Assembly (NCBI RefSeq): GCF_002776525.5
Contig: NC_045441.1
Span: 110,915,161-110,979,160, forward strand
Source: Piliocolobus tephrosceles
Taxonomy: Eukaryota; Chordata; Mammalia; Primates; Cercopithecidae
Reading direction: 5' to 3'
DNA length: 64,000 bases
Positions 11,807-24,126 of this stretch are shown here, piece after piece. Position numbers and translations under genes: made by a program. The notes beneath the pieces were generated by a model. It saw only the letters and a program-made list of their open reading frames with translations. It was not told the DNA's origin and searched no databases. The first letter of the stretch is position 1; every line of letters begins with the position of its first letter.

Positions 11807-13104
11807 GATCAATGCTGGCTTTTTCTCTTTTTATATATGCATTTGAAGAGGGATATCTCTACTGTTAAACATCTACATAAATGGAAGCACTACTTGAGAT
11901 CACCAATTTCTGGGAATTATTAATTTGGGAAAAAATATTTCTCTCACAGGGGTCTATGAAAGGACCCATTGTTCTATGCTACTCTCTATTGAATTACATT
12001 GCTATTTTGTAAGAAGGAAAAGTCAGTGTTTGGGATAATCTAAAATTCATTAGATTAAACATGATTTCCAAATTAGCAACTTCAGTTTAAAAAGCAACAT
12101 CAATGGTGATGCACATTAAGTGTGTTTGTAATTTTTTTAAATCAGTTGACAAGGTATTTTAGATTTAGAGAATTTCTTGAAATAGTTTAAAATAGTTAAC
12201 GATGCTTGTTTATCAACAGTGTAATAGGAAAAATACTTGGGAAGACCTGATAAAGTTTTATACAAGCTTTACTAATAACAAACTGTATGTATACATGAAT
12301 ATATACACACTGCTATGATTAGTTCAGAATAGAATATTAAGGCATGTAAAAATAAATAAGGCACAGCAAAATAAATATCCCCAAGTGGCTAAATAAAAAA
12401 AAAAAAAAACACAATGAAAGCTTCAAACTTATTAATATGATGGGCATCTAAAATTCAAAAATTATGTTGGGTTGTTTTTGTCACTTTAAAAACAATATAA
12501 ATGAAAATGTGTTAAATATATAGAAATAAGCTATATTCATTGTACACCAACTAAGATAATGCCTTGATGAAAAAGATCCTTATATATCTACTCTTACCAT
12601 TTTCTGGATGTAACATTTGAAATTCAGTTTCAGAGCTACTAATAGAACAAAAAAGCATTGGTACATGCTATCTGTAAATTAAATTTAGTTGTTTAATCCA
12701 ACCTTCTTCTCTGGTGCCTAATTATTATTGGCATTAGCTGGTATTATTGATAATGCAGGTTTGAAGAATATCTCCTCTGAGCTGTACTAATGTTAACTAT
12801 GTACACTAACTGCTAGTAAATATAATCAATGTTTAGTATAGTGTTTACCCGTAGTTTCCACTGAATACATTTCCATGTGCTGTCTTTAAAAGAAATATAT
12901 TATGTATTGCCACAAACGTATTTTGAGAGCATGAACATGTTTTTATAATAGAAGAAATTTTAATACAAATAATAAATAATAAGGTATTATCATTATCTTC
13001 TCTTTTTCTAGACCCAATTCATTGAATTTCTATTCAAAAAATGTAAAATATATATTCAATGAAACTAAACAAGCTAATATTAAGTCGCTTCTTATTTCTG
13101 GGAG
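11807..13104. other. AT-rich DNA, nothing recognised
   Basis: No gene or named repeat is recognised. There is a short A-run near 12395-12410. Confidence 0.5.
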
Positions 13105-13290
13105 ATATCGTGATGTAGTAGAAATAATGTTGTATTAGGGAAAAAGAAACAACCTCAAATTTTCCTGTGTACTTTCTAGCTTTGTGGCTCCGAAACAGTC
13201 ACTTGTCTCCTGGCCTGAAAGCAAATTCTGAACTAAGATACTTTCCTAAAGATCCTTCTAGTTTTAGATCTATAATTAGAGAGCAGCGTT
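13105..13290 (+). mobile_element. MIR-family SINE
   Basis: The order gtgatgtagtagaaataatg, then actttctagctttgtggctc, then agatccttctagttttag follows the MIR consensus (leader, core, L2-like tail). It is heavily diverged. Confidence 0.55.
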
Positions 13291-13301
13291 TTAAAATTTC
13301 T

Positions 13302-13333
<32 letters not shown>

Positions 13334-13362
13334 TATATATATACACACACATACATACACGT
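13302..13362. repeat. (ACAT)n/(CA)n/(TA)n compound microsatellite
   Basis: Runs of tacatacataca, cacacacaca, tatatata and again acacatacataca form a compound simple repeat of about 60 bp, probably length-polymorphic. Confidence 0.9.
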
Positions 13363-15064
13363 TTATGTTTATTTTTTCCTAATACAGACAGTATTACATA
13401 TGGAATATTAATCCAAATAATGCTTCTAGTAGTAAATTCAACAGTAAATATTGATTTTTCTTCTTAACGAACTTAAGTAACATTATAGAGACTGCAACTT
13501 AAATTGTAGTTAGGCTTATGGGGATCTTTGATACTACAAATACTAAATAAACTCAAAATTCTGTTATTCTAAAAGAAAGAAAAGAACACTTTTTTCTACC
13601 AAATTTTATTCAGTACCTATACCTCAAAAAATAGTTTGTAAAGAAGTTTATTTTCCCATATATAGACATAAATTTGAATTGCATGGCAAATGTAATTCTA
13701 AACTGTCAGTGACTTTATAACATATGGCAATTCATTTAAAGTTGATTCATGTAGTATTACTAGGCAAAGTATAATATGAAAGAATCTTTAAAGTAATGGC
13801 AAAAATATTGCTTAAAACATTGCTATTTGATTTTTTTAAACAGATGCCATATGATTTTTTTGTGGATGAGAGGTTATGAGTAGAGTGTAGTGACGTTGAC
13901 CTATTCAGTGGAACTTGCTAGTTGTTGACTACATGTACTAGTTGTTAGTACATTAAATATGTACTAGCAATTAGTGTATATAATCAATACATTTTCACAG
14001 ACACTTTTTTTGTGCTTTTGCTAGCACCCTTTTTGAGGGTAAAGATCACATTTAGTTTATTTTTGTATTGTCTTCACCTTTCTTAAAGCAGAAGCCTGTT
14101 GAAATCACATGGGCAGATCTTAATTTGCAGGTTTTTTTCACTTATTACCAAAGAAACCTTCCTTCTTATCATACTTTTGTATTCATCCCTTTTTTCTTCT
14201 ATGTGATTTTCTCTTCTCTATCTCTCATATATGTATTTGTGTTGAGATCTCTGTGGTGCTAGAGTCTTTATGTTTCATATCATGTAATCTGGTGGAAAGG
14301 GACTATCCTCCCATTGTAGCATGTGAGTGGTATAGATTATAAAACTTATTAAAATATGGTTACCTGCATGGGACAGTGAGGATGAATTCTCTGAGGCTTG
14401 GGGTAAAGGTTAAGAATGAGTTTATTCATGGTTTAAAGTATCATTTTTGTATGCTTGAGCAATTAAAACTATTGTTAGTGCTTTAAGCATTCAAATAATA
14501 AAACATTTATTGCCTTCACATAGACATTTTTCTGAGTTTTTATTTCATTAGAAGAGATTCTTTGAAGGGAAATTACTAGGACAATGGATTTGAACAATTT
14601 AATCCTTTTGGTATATATCGCCCACGTGCATCACTGAAAATTTTCAGTCTTGTCATATTTTGACATTTGAAAGTTCTCCTATTTATTATTTTAACTTGTT
14701 TCTGAAGTTGAACAATTGTAAGAGTATTAACATTTGTATTTTGTATTCTAAAGATTTCCCATTTATTTCTGTAACTGAGAGCTCTCAGAGATCAGCTACC
14801 ACTCTTACCCTTCCTTCACATCTTTTTCCTATAATGAGGCTCTTTCTTGTACCTTAGAATTTTATTTACTTTTTAAAAGCAGTGTATTATGTAAAATGTT
14901 CTATTAAAAAATCTGTGCTTTGTCCTCATTTTTCTGCTTTTTATGTCTCTTACATATCCTTTAATATCTCAATTCTCTAATCTATCATTTTATGCTCACT
15001 CCTCTGTAGTTTTAAAAAATTTTGCTGATAGTCATTCTCGAGTTCAAAATCTTTCAGAATTTCC
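13363..15064. other. AT-rich DNA, nothing recognised
   Basis: No gene or named repeat is recognised. Short open frames at 14068-14262 and 14660-14857 show no domain. Confidence 0.45.
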
Positions 15065-15385
15065 TTCTTGTGATTAGGTAGAAACTCCTCTGCTTGATAA
15101 TAAAAGCCTTCAACAAAGAGTATTTGTCTTCCATTTTTCCAGTTTACTTCCATGCATTTAGGCTACACTCTAGCCAGCTTGAATTATCTGTATCCATCTT
15201 CCTCTGAATTTCTCAAACATATTCTCACGTTTGAATCTTTGTTAATTTTGGTTCTGCTTTCTTGACAGCTTTGTCCTGTTATCTCTAACTGAAACTCTAC
15301 AAGGCACGTTTAGAATTTTACAACCCTTCATAAGAGCTAATTTAATCCTCAGTGACAGTTTATTGGAATCATCATTTATGGATTT
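15065..15385 (+). mobile_element. L2 fragment
   Basis: The text aaactcctctgcttgataat, aagccttcaacaaag and ggctacactctagccagctt resembles the L2 3' coding-end region (aaactcc..tt..cctggcat, then aaggcccttca, then cactctagcc). The match is weak and the identification tentative. Confidence 0.45.
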
Positions 15386-16075
15386 ACCATGCTGTGTTGT
15401 ACAGAAGTTGTCTTAAATTACCCTATAGTAATGATGTCAGCACGTCAAGGGTTGGTTCTGCCCACTCTTTCTCATGGCAGTGTGGGTCTTTATACATAAT
15501 AAAGTATATATATACAGTTATTTAATTGAATTAAACATAAGTGGTAGTTTGTTAAATCCAGATTTATTAAAAAGCTTAAATTAAGTCCTACAGGAAAGGT
15601 CTCAAAGATTCTCATGGATTTTCATATTTGATTTATACACTGAGCCAGAGGCTTTGGAATTATTACTACTCTGGCTTAGAGAACATATTTATAAATATTC
15701 TTTTGGGGAAATACCTTTCCTCTCTTTAAAATAATACAGACCCACCACAAATAACCCAAGTAACCTTTCCTGTGCCACCCATGGGCATTGGGCAGTAAAG
15801 ACTCAAAATCCAGTTAGTATTTAAAGAGGACAGTCTGAATGTAGGGAATCATGAAACTATCTCTCTATGCTTGGAGAGATTTTAATTTGACAGTGTACAC
15901 AAGAAGTAATATTTAGAGAGATACTTTAACAAAGAGATAACAGAAAATCTATGATTTCCATCTAAATGAGAGATTAGTATTTCTAAAGACAAGAGAAGAC
16001 ATCTGCTTCTGATCAAGATGAACTAACAGGGGCTGGATTTACCAGAACACCAAAAATAACAAACAAAATATAAAA
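15386..16075. other. Nothing recognised
   Basis: No coding frame or named repeat is seen. The A-rich part around 16000-16065 may belong to the same old element as 16350-16640, into which the AluJ inserted. Confidence 0.4.
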
Positions 16076-16334
16076 TGACTGGACACAGTGCTTCACACCT
16101 GTAATCCCAGCACTCTGGAAGGCCAAGGTGGGATGATTGCTTGAGCCCAGGAGTTGAAGACCAGCCTGGGCAACATAATGAGACCCTCGTTTCTCTAAAA
16201 AGTAAGCTGGGTGTGGTGGCTTGTGCTTGTAGTCCCAGTTACTAGGGAGGCTGAGGTGGGAGGCTGAGGCAGGAGGATGGCCTGAGCCCAGGAAGTGGAG
16301 GTTTCAGTGAGCTGCGATTGTGCCACTGTACCAT
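16076..16334 (+). mobile_element. AluJ, 3' truncated
   Basis: This is a plus-strand Alu starting ggacacagtgcttcacacct and ending gtgccactgtacc, lacking the last part and the A-tail. The left-arm text ttgagcccaggagttgaaga and the high divergence fit AluJ. The motif gaggctgaggtggg/gaggctgaggcagg is duplicated near 16250. A short (CA)n run follows at 16335-16348. Confidence 0.85.
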
Positions 16335-16348
16335 CACACACACACACA

Positions 16349-16639
16349 AGGACAATGATCCTAGAGTAACAGCAGCAATCAAGATGAATCATAATTACCC
16401 AAGCTTATGGCCTTGAGGGAGTTTTCAAACTGTAGTAAAGCAAGGGTCAACCCAGGCAAAGCCTGGCAGACACCAGTTGAGAAAATGGAGCAGAGAGTGT
16501 GGGGAGGCCAAGGTGGCTAAAGTTTGGAAGACAGAGTACCAAAGAGGGGAATACTGAGCAAATAATTCCAGAGGTGTTCTAGGCCTCACTCCAAACTGAT
16601 ACTGCTTTTTGTCATCTAACATATGGTCCCAAAACTATT
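16349..16639. other. Unclassified, mildly GC-richer
   Basis: A 65-codon minus frame (16425-16622) shows no domain. It may be an L1M 5' UTR or ERV-internal sequence, but I cannot align it by eye. Confidence 0.3.
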
Positions 16640-18125
16640 CTTAGGTATGGAATGAATGTGTTCCCTCCAAAACTCAAAGAACCAGGAACTATGAATCCTT
16701 CTTTGTAGTAAGGTATGCAGAATGCTCCAATCTGTCCTGTACTTTGGAGACCCAATGTCTCAGTGCCTATGACACTGGACCTGTTTAAAGAAGAGGCAGT
16801 TCCCTAAATCTTCAAAACTTTCATTTTTCCAGTCTCTGTAGCACATGCGTTTCATCACGTCTTCCAGTGTTCTAACCAACAGTTGCTCAACATACCCAGT
16901 CATTTTATGTTGAAATAATCAATGTGATATTACATGGGATGTTCAGATAGTCCGGATCTCTTGAGATTAGATTATGATGAAATGTAGGAGAGTTAGCCTA
17001 GTCCTGAGCCAAAACGGTATGTGTGTATTGTCATCTGTTGCATGTGAATTTGGTTTCTGGTCCTCTTTTCTGACTGGATAGGAAAGAACAAAATTTTCAA
17101 AATCAGTGCCTATGTATCATATACCTGAATCAAAATCCATTCTAGTGGAACTTCACACCTGGCAAGCCAGCTGTGATAAGGATGCTGTTTGGACTTGAGA
17201 TAGCCTATAGTGATCCCCGAGGATCTGTCTAGCTACTGAGGGGGCCATACTGGTGAATTAAATGGTATATTGTATGAACCACCACTTCTACATTCATTAA
17301 ACTTTTAAAAGTGGCACTGGTCTCCATAATTCATCCCAGAATATGATATTGTTTTTGATTTCTTATCTTTGCAGAGAGTTGGAGCCTGTACCATAGGCTT
17401 CCACTTGGCTGTCCCCACTGTCTTTTTCCCCAATAACTGGTTATTCAGGTACATGAGACCCAATATGCAGAGGTGAAAGCTTTGAGCAGACCTATCAAGC
17501 TTCTCTGTACATGGTCTCTTTTCTTAAATTTATTTTTTAAATTACTCTTTTGCAATTGTACATGCTTATGGGGAATAGTTTGATGTTTTGATACATATAT
17601 ATGTATTCAAAAACATACACATACTGCCCCCACTATTATTGCTCTTACTCCATAGATCAAGTACCTAGTGCTGGGGTTTCTTTAATTGACAAGTATGCCA
17701 ATCTCAATTATACATTTAGGGACTAAGGGTATTACCACTGGGTGAGTGTATGGACCTGGTTAATATAAGGTAAGCCAGAATTAGCTTAGGACTCTATTTG
17801 TTACCTTTTTCTCACATGCTCCCACTGTAATGTGGCAGTTATGATGACACTTATGTCTTCAGGTATCAACAACATCATGAACCCTGTATTTTCAAAACAT
17901 CTGGGCAGTTCCAGGTGCATAGTCTCTTGGGTAAAGAGCCACAGGTCTGTTTGAGGGAGACAGAGGATCATTACACTGTGTATTTGTCATCTCGTTGCAG
18001 GATCTTCCTCTGGAGATGTGTTCAACTCTTTAGTGAATCTATTGACCTTTAGTCAATAGGTTCTGGTCCTGAAACCTGACTCAGACAAAGAAACTGGCAA
18101 GTGATTATGACATTTTATTGAGGTG
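16640..18125 (-). mobile_element. ERVL-type pol relic (reverse transcriptase region)
   Basis: On the minus strand, decayed retroviral pol can be read right to left. FNSPVWP at about 17262-17236 is followed by PVRKEDQK (17077-17054), and TLEDVMKRMCYRDW at about 16870-16829. Their spacing (about 145 residues) and order fit the reverse transcriptase of the ERVL group. Where a YxDD active site is expected (16926-16915) I read His-Ile-Asp-Tyr, so the catalytic pair looks lost. Stops and frameshifts abound. An L1 3' piece (17520-17650) interrupts it. The stretch above 17650 should be the protease/pro-pol side, but it is less readable. It is inactive. Confidence 0.6.
17520..17650 (-). mobile_element. 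L1M 3' UTR fragment
   Basis: Minus-strand L1 3' UTR text: tgcttatggggaatag, gatgttttgatacatatata and the downstream gtattc. This short piece sits within the ERVL pol relic and so is a later insertion. Confidence 0.5.
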
Positions 18126-18139
18126 ACCACTGTTAGCCT

Positions 18140-18545
18140 TTTGCTCATTCATTCTTGCTCACTTGTTTTTATGTTACTTATTGTAGCAAAATGTAAATAA
18201 CAAAATTTACTATTTTAATCATTTTTAAGTGTACAATTAACTGGCATTAAGTACCTTCACACTGTTTTGCAACCAACATCATATCCATCTCCAGAACTTT
18301 TTCATCATCACAAACTGAAACTCTGTACCTATAAAGCAATAACTCCCCATTCCCTTTCCTCCCTGAAGCCACTGGTAATCACTATTCTACTTTCTGTCTT
18401 GCTCACTTTTGATATTACATTAAGTAGCACCTTGATGACTGCCTGCCTATTTTGTCCTTTGAGGTGCCATATTCTGTTTACCATTTTCATAATGCTCTAT
18501 GTCTTTCTGATTTTGTTGCTTGTTAAAATAATTATAAAACCCTGA
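18140..18545 (-). mobile_element. L1M 3' UTR fragment
   Basis: The blocks ttttaagtgtacaattaact, ggcattaagtaccttcacac, ccatctccagaactttttca and aaactgaaactctgtaccta are the well-known old L1 3' region in antisense. The 92-codon plus frame here (18267-18545) is an antisense artefact. Confidence 0.75.
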
Positions 18546-18787
18546 CGTCTGCTAGTTCAGCCACACCATCTTGCTTTTGTTGCTTCCTACCTTTGCTATC
18601 AGCAATTCAGTTTCTGTGATAGCCTCTACCATCAGCCTTGCTCCATAGAAGAGAGTTATCCCTGACCATTTCAGTGATGCTAATGATGCTCAGGCCTGCA
18701 CATTTCTTATGATCCTGGTAAACAGTGTGTCTTCTAGGCCTTCTCAAGAAAGATACTTTCTTGGAGAATCTTGTGACCTCACATAAC
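18546..18787 (-). mobile_element. Probable continuation of ERVL internal sequence
   Basis: Average-GC sequence lies between the L1M and the MaLR LTR insertions. It is assigned to the same ERVL element only by position and composition; no protein motif was recognised. Confidence 0.3.
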
Positions 18788-19137
18788 ATTTTCATGCTGC
18801 TGATAAAGACATAGCTGAGACTGGGTAATTTACAAAAGAAAGATGTTTTTGGACTTACAGTTCCGCATGACTGGGAAGGCCTCACAATCATGGCAGAAGG
18901 CAAGGAGGAGCAAGTCATGTCTTATGTGGGTGGGGTGGCAGCAGGCAAAAAGAGAGCTTGTGCAGGGGAACTCCCATGTTTATACCACAGATCTCTTGAG
19001 ACCCATTCACTGTCACAAGAACAGCATGGGAAAGACCCGCTCACATAATTCAATCACTGGGTCCTTTCTACAACACGTGGGAATTATGGGAGCTACAAGA
19101 TGAGATTTGGGTGGGGGCACAGAGCCAAATCATGTCA
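18788..19137 (-). mobile_element. THE1/MST-type MaLR LTR, minus strand
   Basis: It reads attttcatgctgctgataaa, gactgggtaatttacaaaag, cctcacaatcatggcagaag and ends gagccaaatcatgtca, the reverse complement of the MaLR LTR start tgatatggtttggctc. About 350 bp are kept; the last dozen bases of the 3' end are missing. ataac occurs on both sides (18783-18787 and 19138-19142), which would suit a 5-bp TSD, but the missing end makes that uncertain. Confidence 0.85.
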
Positions 19138-20290
19138 ATAACTACTCAAGGAGTCCTAAATCCCAGAGCCTTTTAATCCTTTCCTTTAGCATCTGTCACA
19201 GCAGCTCAGGCACTTCAATCTCACTCATCTTGGGTCATGACTTTTTCCAGGTTTCTAATAGAAATCCAAGCAACAAATTTGTATTAATATCATCTCCTTT
19301 TTTTGTGAGGATATCCAATCCTATATTTAGAGAGGGTGTCTCCAAGTCAATCAATTCCTCCTTATTCAGTTTATGGTCCCACCTCTTTGAGTACATTCAA
19401 AATCCAGTTTCACAGGCACTTCCTGGACTCCTCTATGTTTGCCTGCTGCATGCCTTATCTCCTTTGTGGGTATAGTTTATGTCCTACTTCATTAGCCCCC
19501 ACACTTCTTAGATGCATTAACCTTGGCTATGGGTCTGATGGCCAGGTGAGGAGATGGGGGAAGCTCCTGAGAAAGTATGTTGTTTTGTGTGGAAGGATGG
19601 GAGACATTTCTGTGTAGTCTTTACACATAGGATGAGTGCTAGTTCTTAGTGGGGAAGAGTGAGAACATTCTGTACGTTGAGAGGATTCAAAGGATGGTAG
19701 GGAGTCAGTATCTTCTGGGTTACCCATGTCCCTCTACCACGCGACAGTATCCCAGTATTACTTGACTATGGACCTGACTTTGGCATGAGAACCCTGTCTT
19801 GAACATTTAACTGCCTTTGAAGTTTAGTATCTCTGACTACTAAATACTGATCTTGAACTTCATTTTTTTCTGCTTGCCCATTTTATGAGAAGGAAACTTC
19901 TTGTTAGCTACCAAACAAACTCTCTTGCTCTCACACTTAGCTTTTAGTTGTTTGTTAATTTCTCTCAGCCTTTTATATCCATCTTTAGGGAAGCAATGAA
20001 CTTAGTAAAAATAATTTAATTCCATTATGGTCCTATTTACCAGTTCCCCTGTATAGTTCAAATGCCTGAATCCTCACTGTATTCAGGCAACAGCCCTCCC
20101 CAAGCATAGTCTCCCAGGTGGCCACTGGTGTACGTTTTAACAACTGGTTGTACATACTCCAGTTGCCACTCAGGTTGGAGTCTATTGCTAAGTGAGGAGT
20201 GAGTGACAGTCCCATATCCCATCTTAATGTCTGTCTTCCTGGACCATTCCTGGTAAACTTGTGCCCCCTAAGTTATCTGGAAATCAGATA
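19138..20290 (-). mobile_element. Possible 5' (gag/pro) part of the ERVL element
   Basis: This is a GC-average block contrasting with the AT-rich flank beyond 20300. It is on the 5' side of the minus-strand pol relic, where gag and protease would be expected. Several short frames on both strands (for example 19107-19475 plus and 19527-19727 minus) have no domain I recognise. Assignment rests on position only; another unclassified repeat or single-copy DNA is possible. Confidence 0.3.
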
Positions 20291-20737
20291 CTGCAACAAA
20301 GTTAGGAATGCAAAAAGAAAGGGCCTTAAAAGAAAATGCATTCATTTGTACTGATTAAGTCATTATCTTACTGATTTTAAGTGTATGTGTTCTTCTCTAG
20401 CCTCTTATTTGCCTTTTCATGCACTTAATTCTTGATTTCAGGGAGAATGCAGAGTTTCAAATAAAAGGATTGAATGATGTCAACACATCTTACATAGGAG
20501 ATATTAATTAAGCATTTTAAGTATTTTTAAATAAAAACATAATAGGCATTTCAAATGAGAAAAACATTACTTGTTTGAGGATGTCTCCTTGGAGAAATAC
20601 TCATAATTAGATACCTAATATGTAGACAGACAGATGCCTGTCCACATTACTGTAGTTCAGGCAATGTGGTAGTTTAGGACTGGACTGTTAAATTTCACTT
20701 TTTAATTTACCCTTTATGAAAAAATAGATTTACCCCC
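20291..20737. other. AT-rich DNA, nothing recognised
   Basis: No feature is supported. Confidence 0.5.
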
Positions 20738-21132
20738 TGATATGGTTTGGCTCTGTGTACCTATTAAATCTCATCTCGAATTGTAATCTTCACGTGTCAG
20801 GAGAGGGGCCCGTTGAGAGGCAATTGAATTATGGGGGTGAACTTTTCCTTCGCTGTTCTCATGATAGTGAGTGAGTTCTCACAAGATCTGGTTGTTTGAA
20901 AGTGTGTATACTTCCTCCTTTGCTCTCTGTCTCTCTCTCTTCTGCAATGCCATGGTAAGATATGCTTGCTTCCTCTGTGCCTTCCTCCATGACTGTAAGT
21001 TTCCTGAGGCCTTCCAGCCATGCTTACTGTACAGCCTGCTTACTGTACAGAACTGTGAGTGAATTAAACCTTTTTTCTTCATAAATTATCCAGTCTCAGT
21101 TCATTATAGCAGTATGAGAACTGACTAATACA
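20738..21132 (+). mobile_element. MST-type MaLR LTR, plus strand
   Basis: It runs from tgatatggtttggctctgtg to ctgactaataca, with gatagtgagtgagttctcac, ccatgactgtaagtttcctg, and gaattaaaccttttttcttc in order. It is a full-length solo LTR of about 395 bp. A 17-bp local duplication (gcttactgtacag... twice, 21025-21052) is present. The flanks ccccc and ctcac do not give a clear TSD. It faces the minus-strand MaLR LTR at 18788-19137. Confidence 0.9.
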
Positions 21133-22072
21133 CTCACTAAATGAGTAGTCAATAATATTGCAGAAAATCTAACTCTTAAAGGCTTCTAGAAGCACAGAAT
21201 TTAATTATATCACTTCCATTTACTTCAGCGTTTATTATCCTTGTTAATTAAAGCATTTCCCCAAGACTTCTGCTTGCCAACCATGTGTTCCTCTGACTGA
21301 AAGTGCCCTATATTCTTGAAGATAAAAATATTTAATGAAAATATTGTATAGAATAGTCATATTACTACCAATTTGCTCCCCCCACCAGGTGTGCAACATA
21401 TACTTGAAAATATTTTCACTTAAAATTTATGTAAATAATATATTTTACTAATCCACGTTGGTCTTTTTCAATGCACTATGCCTTTATTTGTGTGTTTGAA
21501 ACTCTCAAGGTTGACCTAGCAGAAACAAAAAGACAAATTTATTATAGAAGTGATGGTGGAAAAAATTGCTATTTAAAATAAATGTTGTCTAAAAGAGTGA
21601 ACACTGCTAAATTAATTTCTTTTCTGCAGAGTTCTTTGATGGATTTGAAAATGCAAATCTGGGCTTTGAGCTGAATTTCAAAGCAGTGCTCTGAGGATAA
21701 TTTATAGTTCTCTTGGAAATAAGATGAAAGAGGGAGATGGGATAGGGGAAGATAAGGAGTCAGCAGTATGGGGGAAGATACAATTCTAAGTGGGGGCCAC
21801 AGGGTCAGTGAAAAAAAATCCTGGAATGGGGTTACCAGAAGTTTAATGATAAAAATTATGTTGTTTCTATTTCTTTATTGCAAATCCTATTGTGACTCCT
21901 TTAAATCTCCAGTAGAATCTGTCATACACACAAATACCTAGTTTTAGAGTCAGAGTATTTTCTTGTAGTTGTTTTGCTTAATTGTTTGAAATAATTATGG
22001 AAAGAGATTGAAGCTGAATTCCATGATTGGACTGATACAAATCAGAGAAGGACATCATTAGTTAGAAATATT
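21133..22072. other. Nothing recognised
   Basis: AT-rich DNA with a purine-rich stretch at 21720-21790. No gene or named repeat. Confidence 0.5.
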
Positions 22073-22323
22073 GGCCTGGCATGGTGGCTCACGCCTGTAA
22101 TCACAGCACTTTGGGAGGCCAAGGCAGGCAAATCACGAGGTCAGGAGATTGAGACCAACCTGGCTAACATGTGAAACCCCGTCTCTACTAAAATACAAAA
22201 AATTAACCGGGTGTGGGGAGCAGGCTGAGGCAGGGGAATCGCTTGAACCTGGAAGGCAGAGGTTGCAGTGGGCCGAGATTGCGCCACTGTACTCCAGCTT
22301 GGCGACACAGATTCCATCTCAAA

Positions 22324-22341
<18 letters not shown>
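22073..22341 (+). mobile_element. AluS/Y-type with internal deletion
   Basis: It runs from ggcctggcatggtggctcac to a 3' A-tail at 22321-22341. The stretch between the two arms is shortened (gggtgtggggagcaggctga), so about 20-25 bases of the right-arm start are lost. The text cacgaggtcaggagattgag suits AluS or AluY. Confidence 0.9.
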
Positions 22342-22377
<36 letters not shown>

Positions 22378-22378
22378 A
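22342..22378. repeat. (TA)n microsatellite at an Alu tail
   Basis: About 18 TA units follow the Alu A-tail directly, so the repeat probably grew from the tail. Confidence 0.9.
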
Positions 22379-22960
22379 TAAAAATAAAATAGATTTATCA
22401 ACAGAATTAAGGCACCAGAGAAGAACATGAAAATAAGTTGAAGCCACTTTGATGTCCTGCCCTCCATCTCTTGAATCTTGAGTGATTAATGGAAATCTTG
22501 GGAGGTTTTTGAATTGCTCACAAATTCCAATAGTGAAATTAGGGTTTAAGCCCATTATCTAGATATCTTTAAAAATTTCTTGCCATTAGGTCTTAAGTTG
22601 TGGATGATCCCATTAAAATGTCAGTTGCACAACGATACTGAAATCCAAGGCCTCAGTAATAGTGGAATGAGAAACTCCAAATTCTAGAAGAGTTTCCTCA
22701 ATGGCTCACTCCTCTTGGTTTCTCTGGGTACATTAGTTTTTACTCATCTCATTGAAGAAGTGCTTTCTCCACACTTTAGAAAACTCTTTTTCTAACAGCT
22801 ACCTGAAAGGAGTGGTTAAACTTGATGAGTTCCTAATCACAAAATACAAGGTAAAGGCAGGCTTATGCTTGACCCAGATCACTTCAAATGACCTCCGCTC
22901 CACCAGACAACTGTGCCATTGTATGCTTTGCATTATAGACTAGTATAGGGATGTTTATTT
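22379..22960. other. Nothing recognised
   Basis: No gene or named repeat; no coding frame of note. Confidence 0.45.
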
Positions 22961-23262
22961 TAATTAATTAATTAATTTTTGAGATGGTCTTACTCCATCA
23001 CTAAGGCTAGAGTGCAGTGGTGTGATCATGGCTCACTGCAGTCTTGACCCCCTGGGCCCAAGTGATCCTCCCACCTCAGCCTTTGTGAGTAGCTGGGATT
23101 ATAGGTGTGTGCCACCACACCTGGCTAATTTTATTATGATTTTTTAGAGATGAGATCCCACTATGTTGTCCAGGCTGATCCTGAACTCCCGGGCCCAAGC
23201 AATTTTCCTGCTTCAGTATCCCAAAGTGCTGGGATTTACAGCTGTGAGCCACCATGCTTGGT
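22961..23262 (-). mobile_element. AluJ, minus strand, with (TTAA)n tail
   Basis: A tail of ttaattaattaatt (22961-22977) is followed by gagatggtcttactccatca and a complete, diverged Alu ending accatgcttggt. Text such as gaactcccgggcccaagcaa and the divergence fit AluJ. The tail has turned into a TTAA tetranucleotide run. Confidence 0.85.
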
Positions 23263-24104
23263 GAAGGATTTTGTTATTAGAGCATCAACATTTTTAGATA
23301 TGTTATTTCTACTTTCCTGCAGTCTTCATTTATTCTTCTGATATATGGATTTGGGGACACTGCATGCCCCCAAAGGCAATAGGTGTTTTAATCCACTGGC
23401 TATAGAATATTATAAACTGCCTTTTTCAATCACAAATCATGTCAACTTTGAAAAATAACATCTACTAAAATAATTTGGGGACATGGCAGCAAATAATTAA
23501 TAAAACAATTGAGACAGGGGAAGGATGCACTTATTGTAGTCAGGAATAGTTGATTGATGACAGAGCAAATTTTTTTTTCATGAAAAATTTATGTTAGATT
23601 CCCAGAGAACCATCTGGAAAGTGTTCTCTGGATGTTTATCTGTATATTCTGAGTTTAATAACAATTCTCGACATCTTTTAATTAATCACATCTGTCAAAT
23701 GATGTTGAAGATAGGCAGCTAAATGGAATCTCTTCAAGGACAGTTTGGCTTTAGTGACTAAGGATTTCATTTACTCAGAAAAAGAGGCTTGCAAATGTGG
23801 TATATATTAATTTTCAACAGTTCTTTCTTAAATCCAACAGAATATAGACAACTTAGGATATGTTTGAATATATGTGTAGTTGTGAGAATGCATATGTATG
23901 TAAATATCCTTTATAGCTGTTATTTCTGACCTTCATCACCAATGTTGTGTTCATAGGCCATGTAAACAAAACAATGTCTGCTTGCTGTTCTTTCTAAGCT
24001 ATGTTTCTATTGGGGAGGGATGAATAAGGACAATAATCCCTTTTCTTTGTATTGGTTTTATAATTATTTCATTATTCTTGCAGTGTTACCATATGTTGAA
24101 GTAA
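23263..24104. other. Nothing recognised
   Basis: AT-rich DNA without a supported feature. Confidence 0.45.
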
Positions 24105-24126
24105 TTAATTAATTAATTAATTAATT
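24104..24126. repeat. (AATT)n tetranucleotide run
   Basis: Five to six AATT units in a row. Confidence 0.85.

Noticed and set aside
18783..19142. ataac on both sides as a target duplication of the MaLR LTR
   Set aside because: The LTR's last dozen bases are missing next to the left copy, so a true target duplication is not expected there. It may be chance.
19107..19475. 122-codon plus-strand open frame
   Set aside because: It lies antisense to a probable ERVL-internal region, has no domain, and overlaps another frame (19336-19617) equally open.
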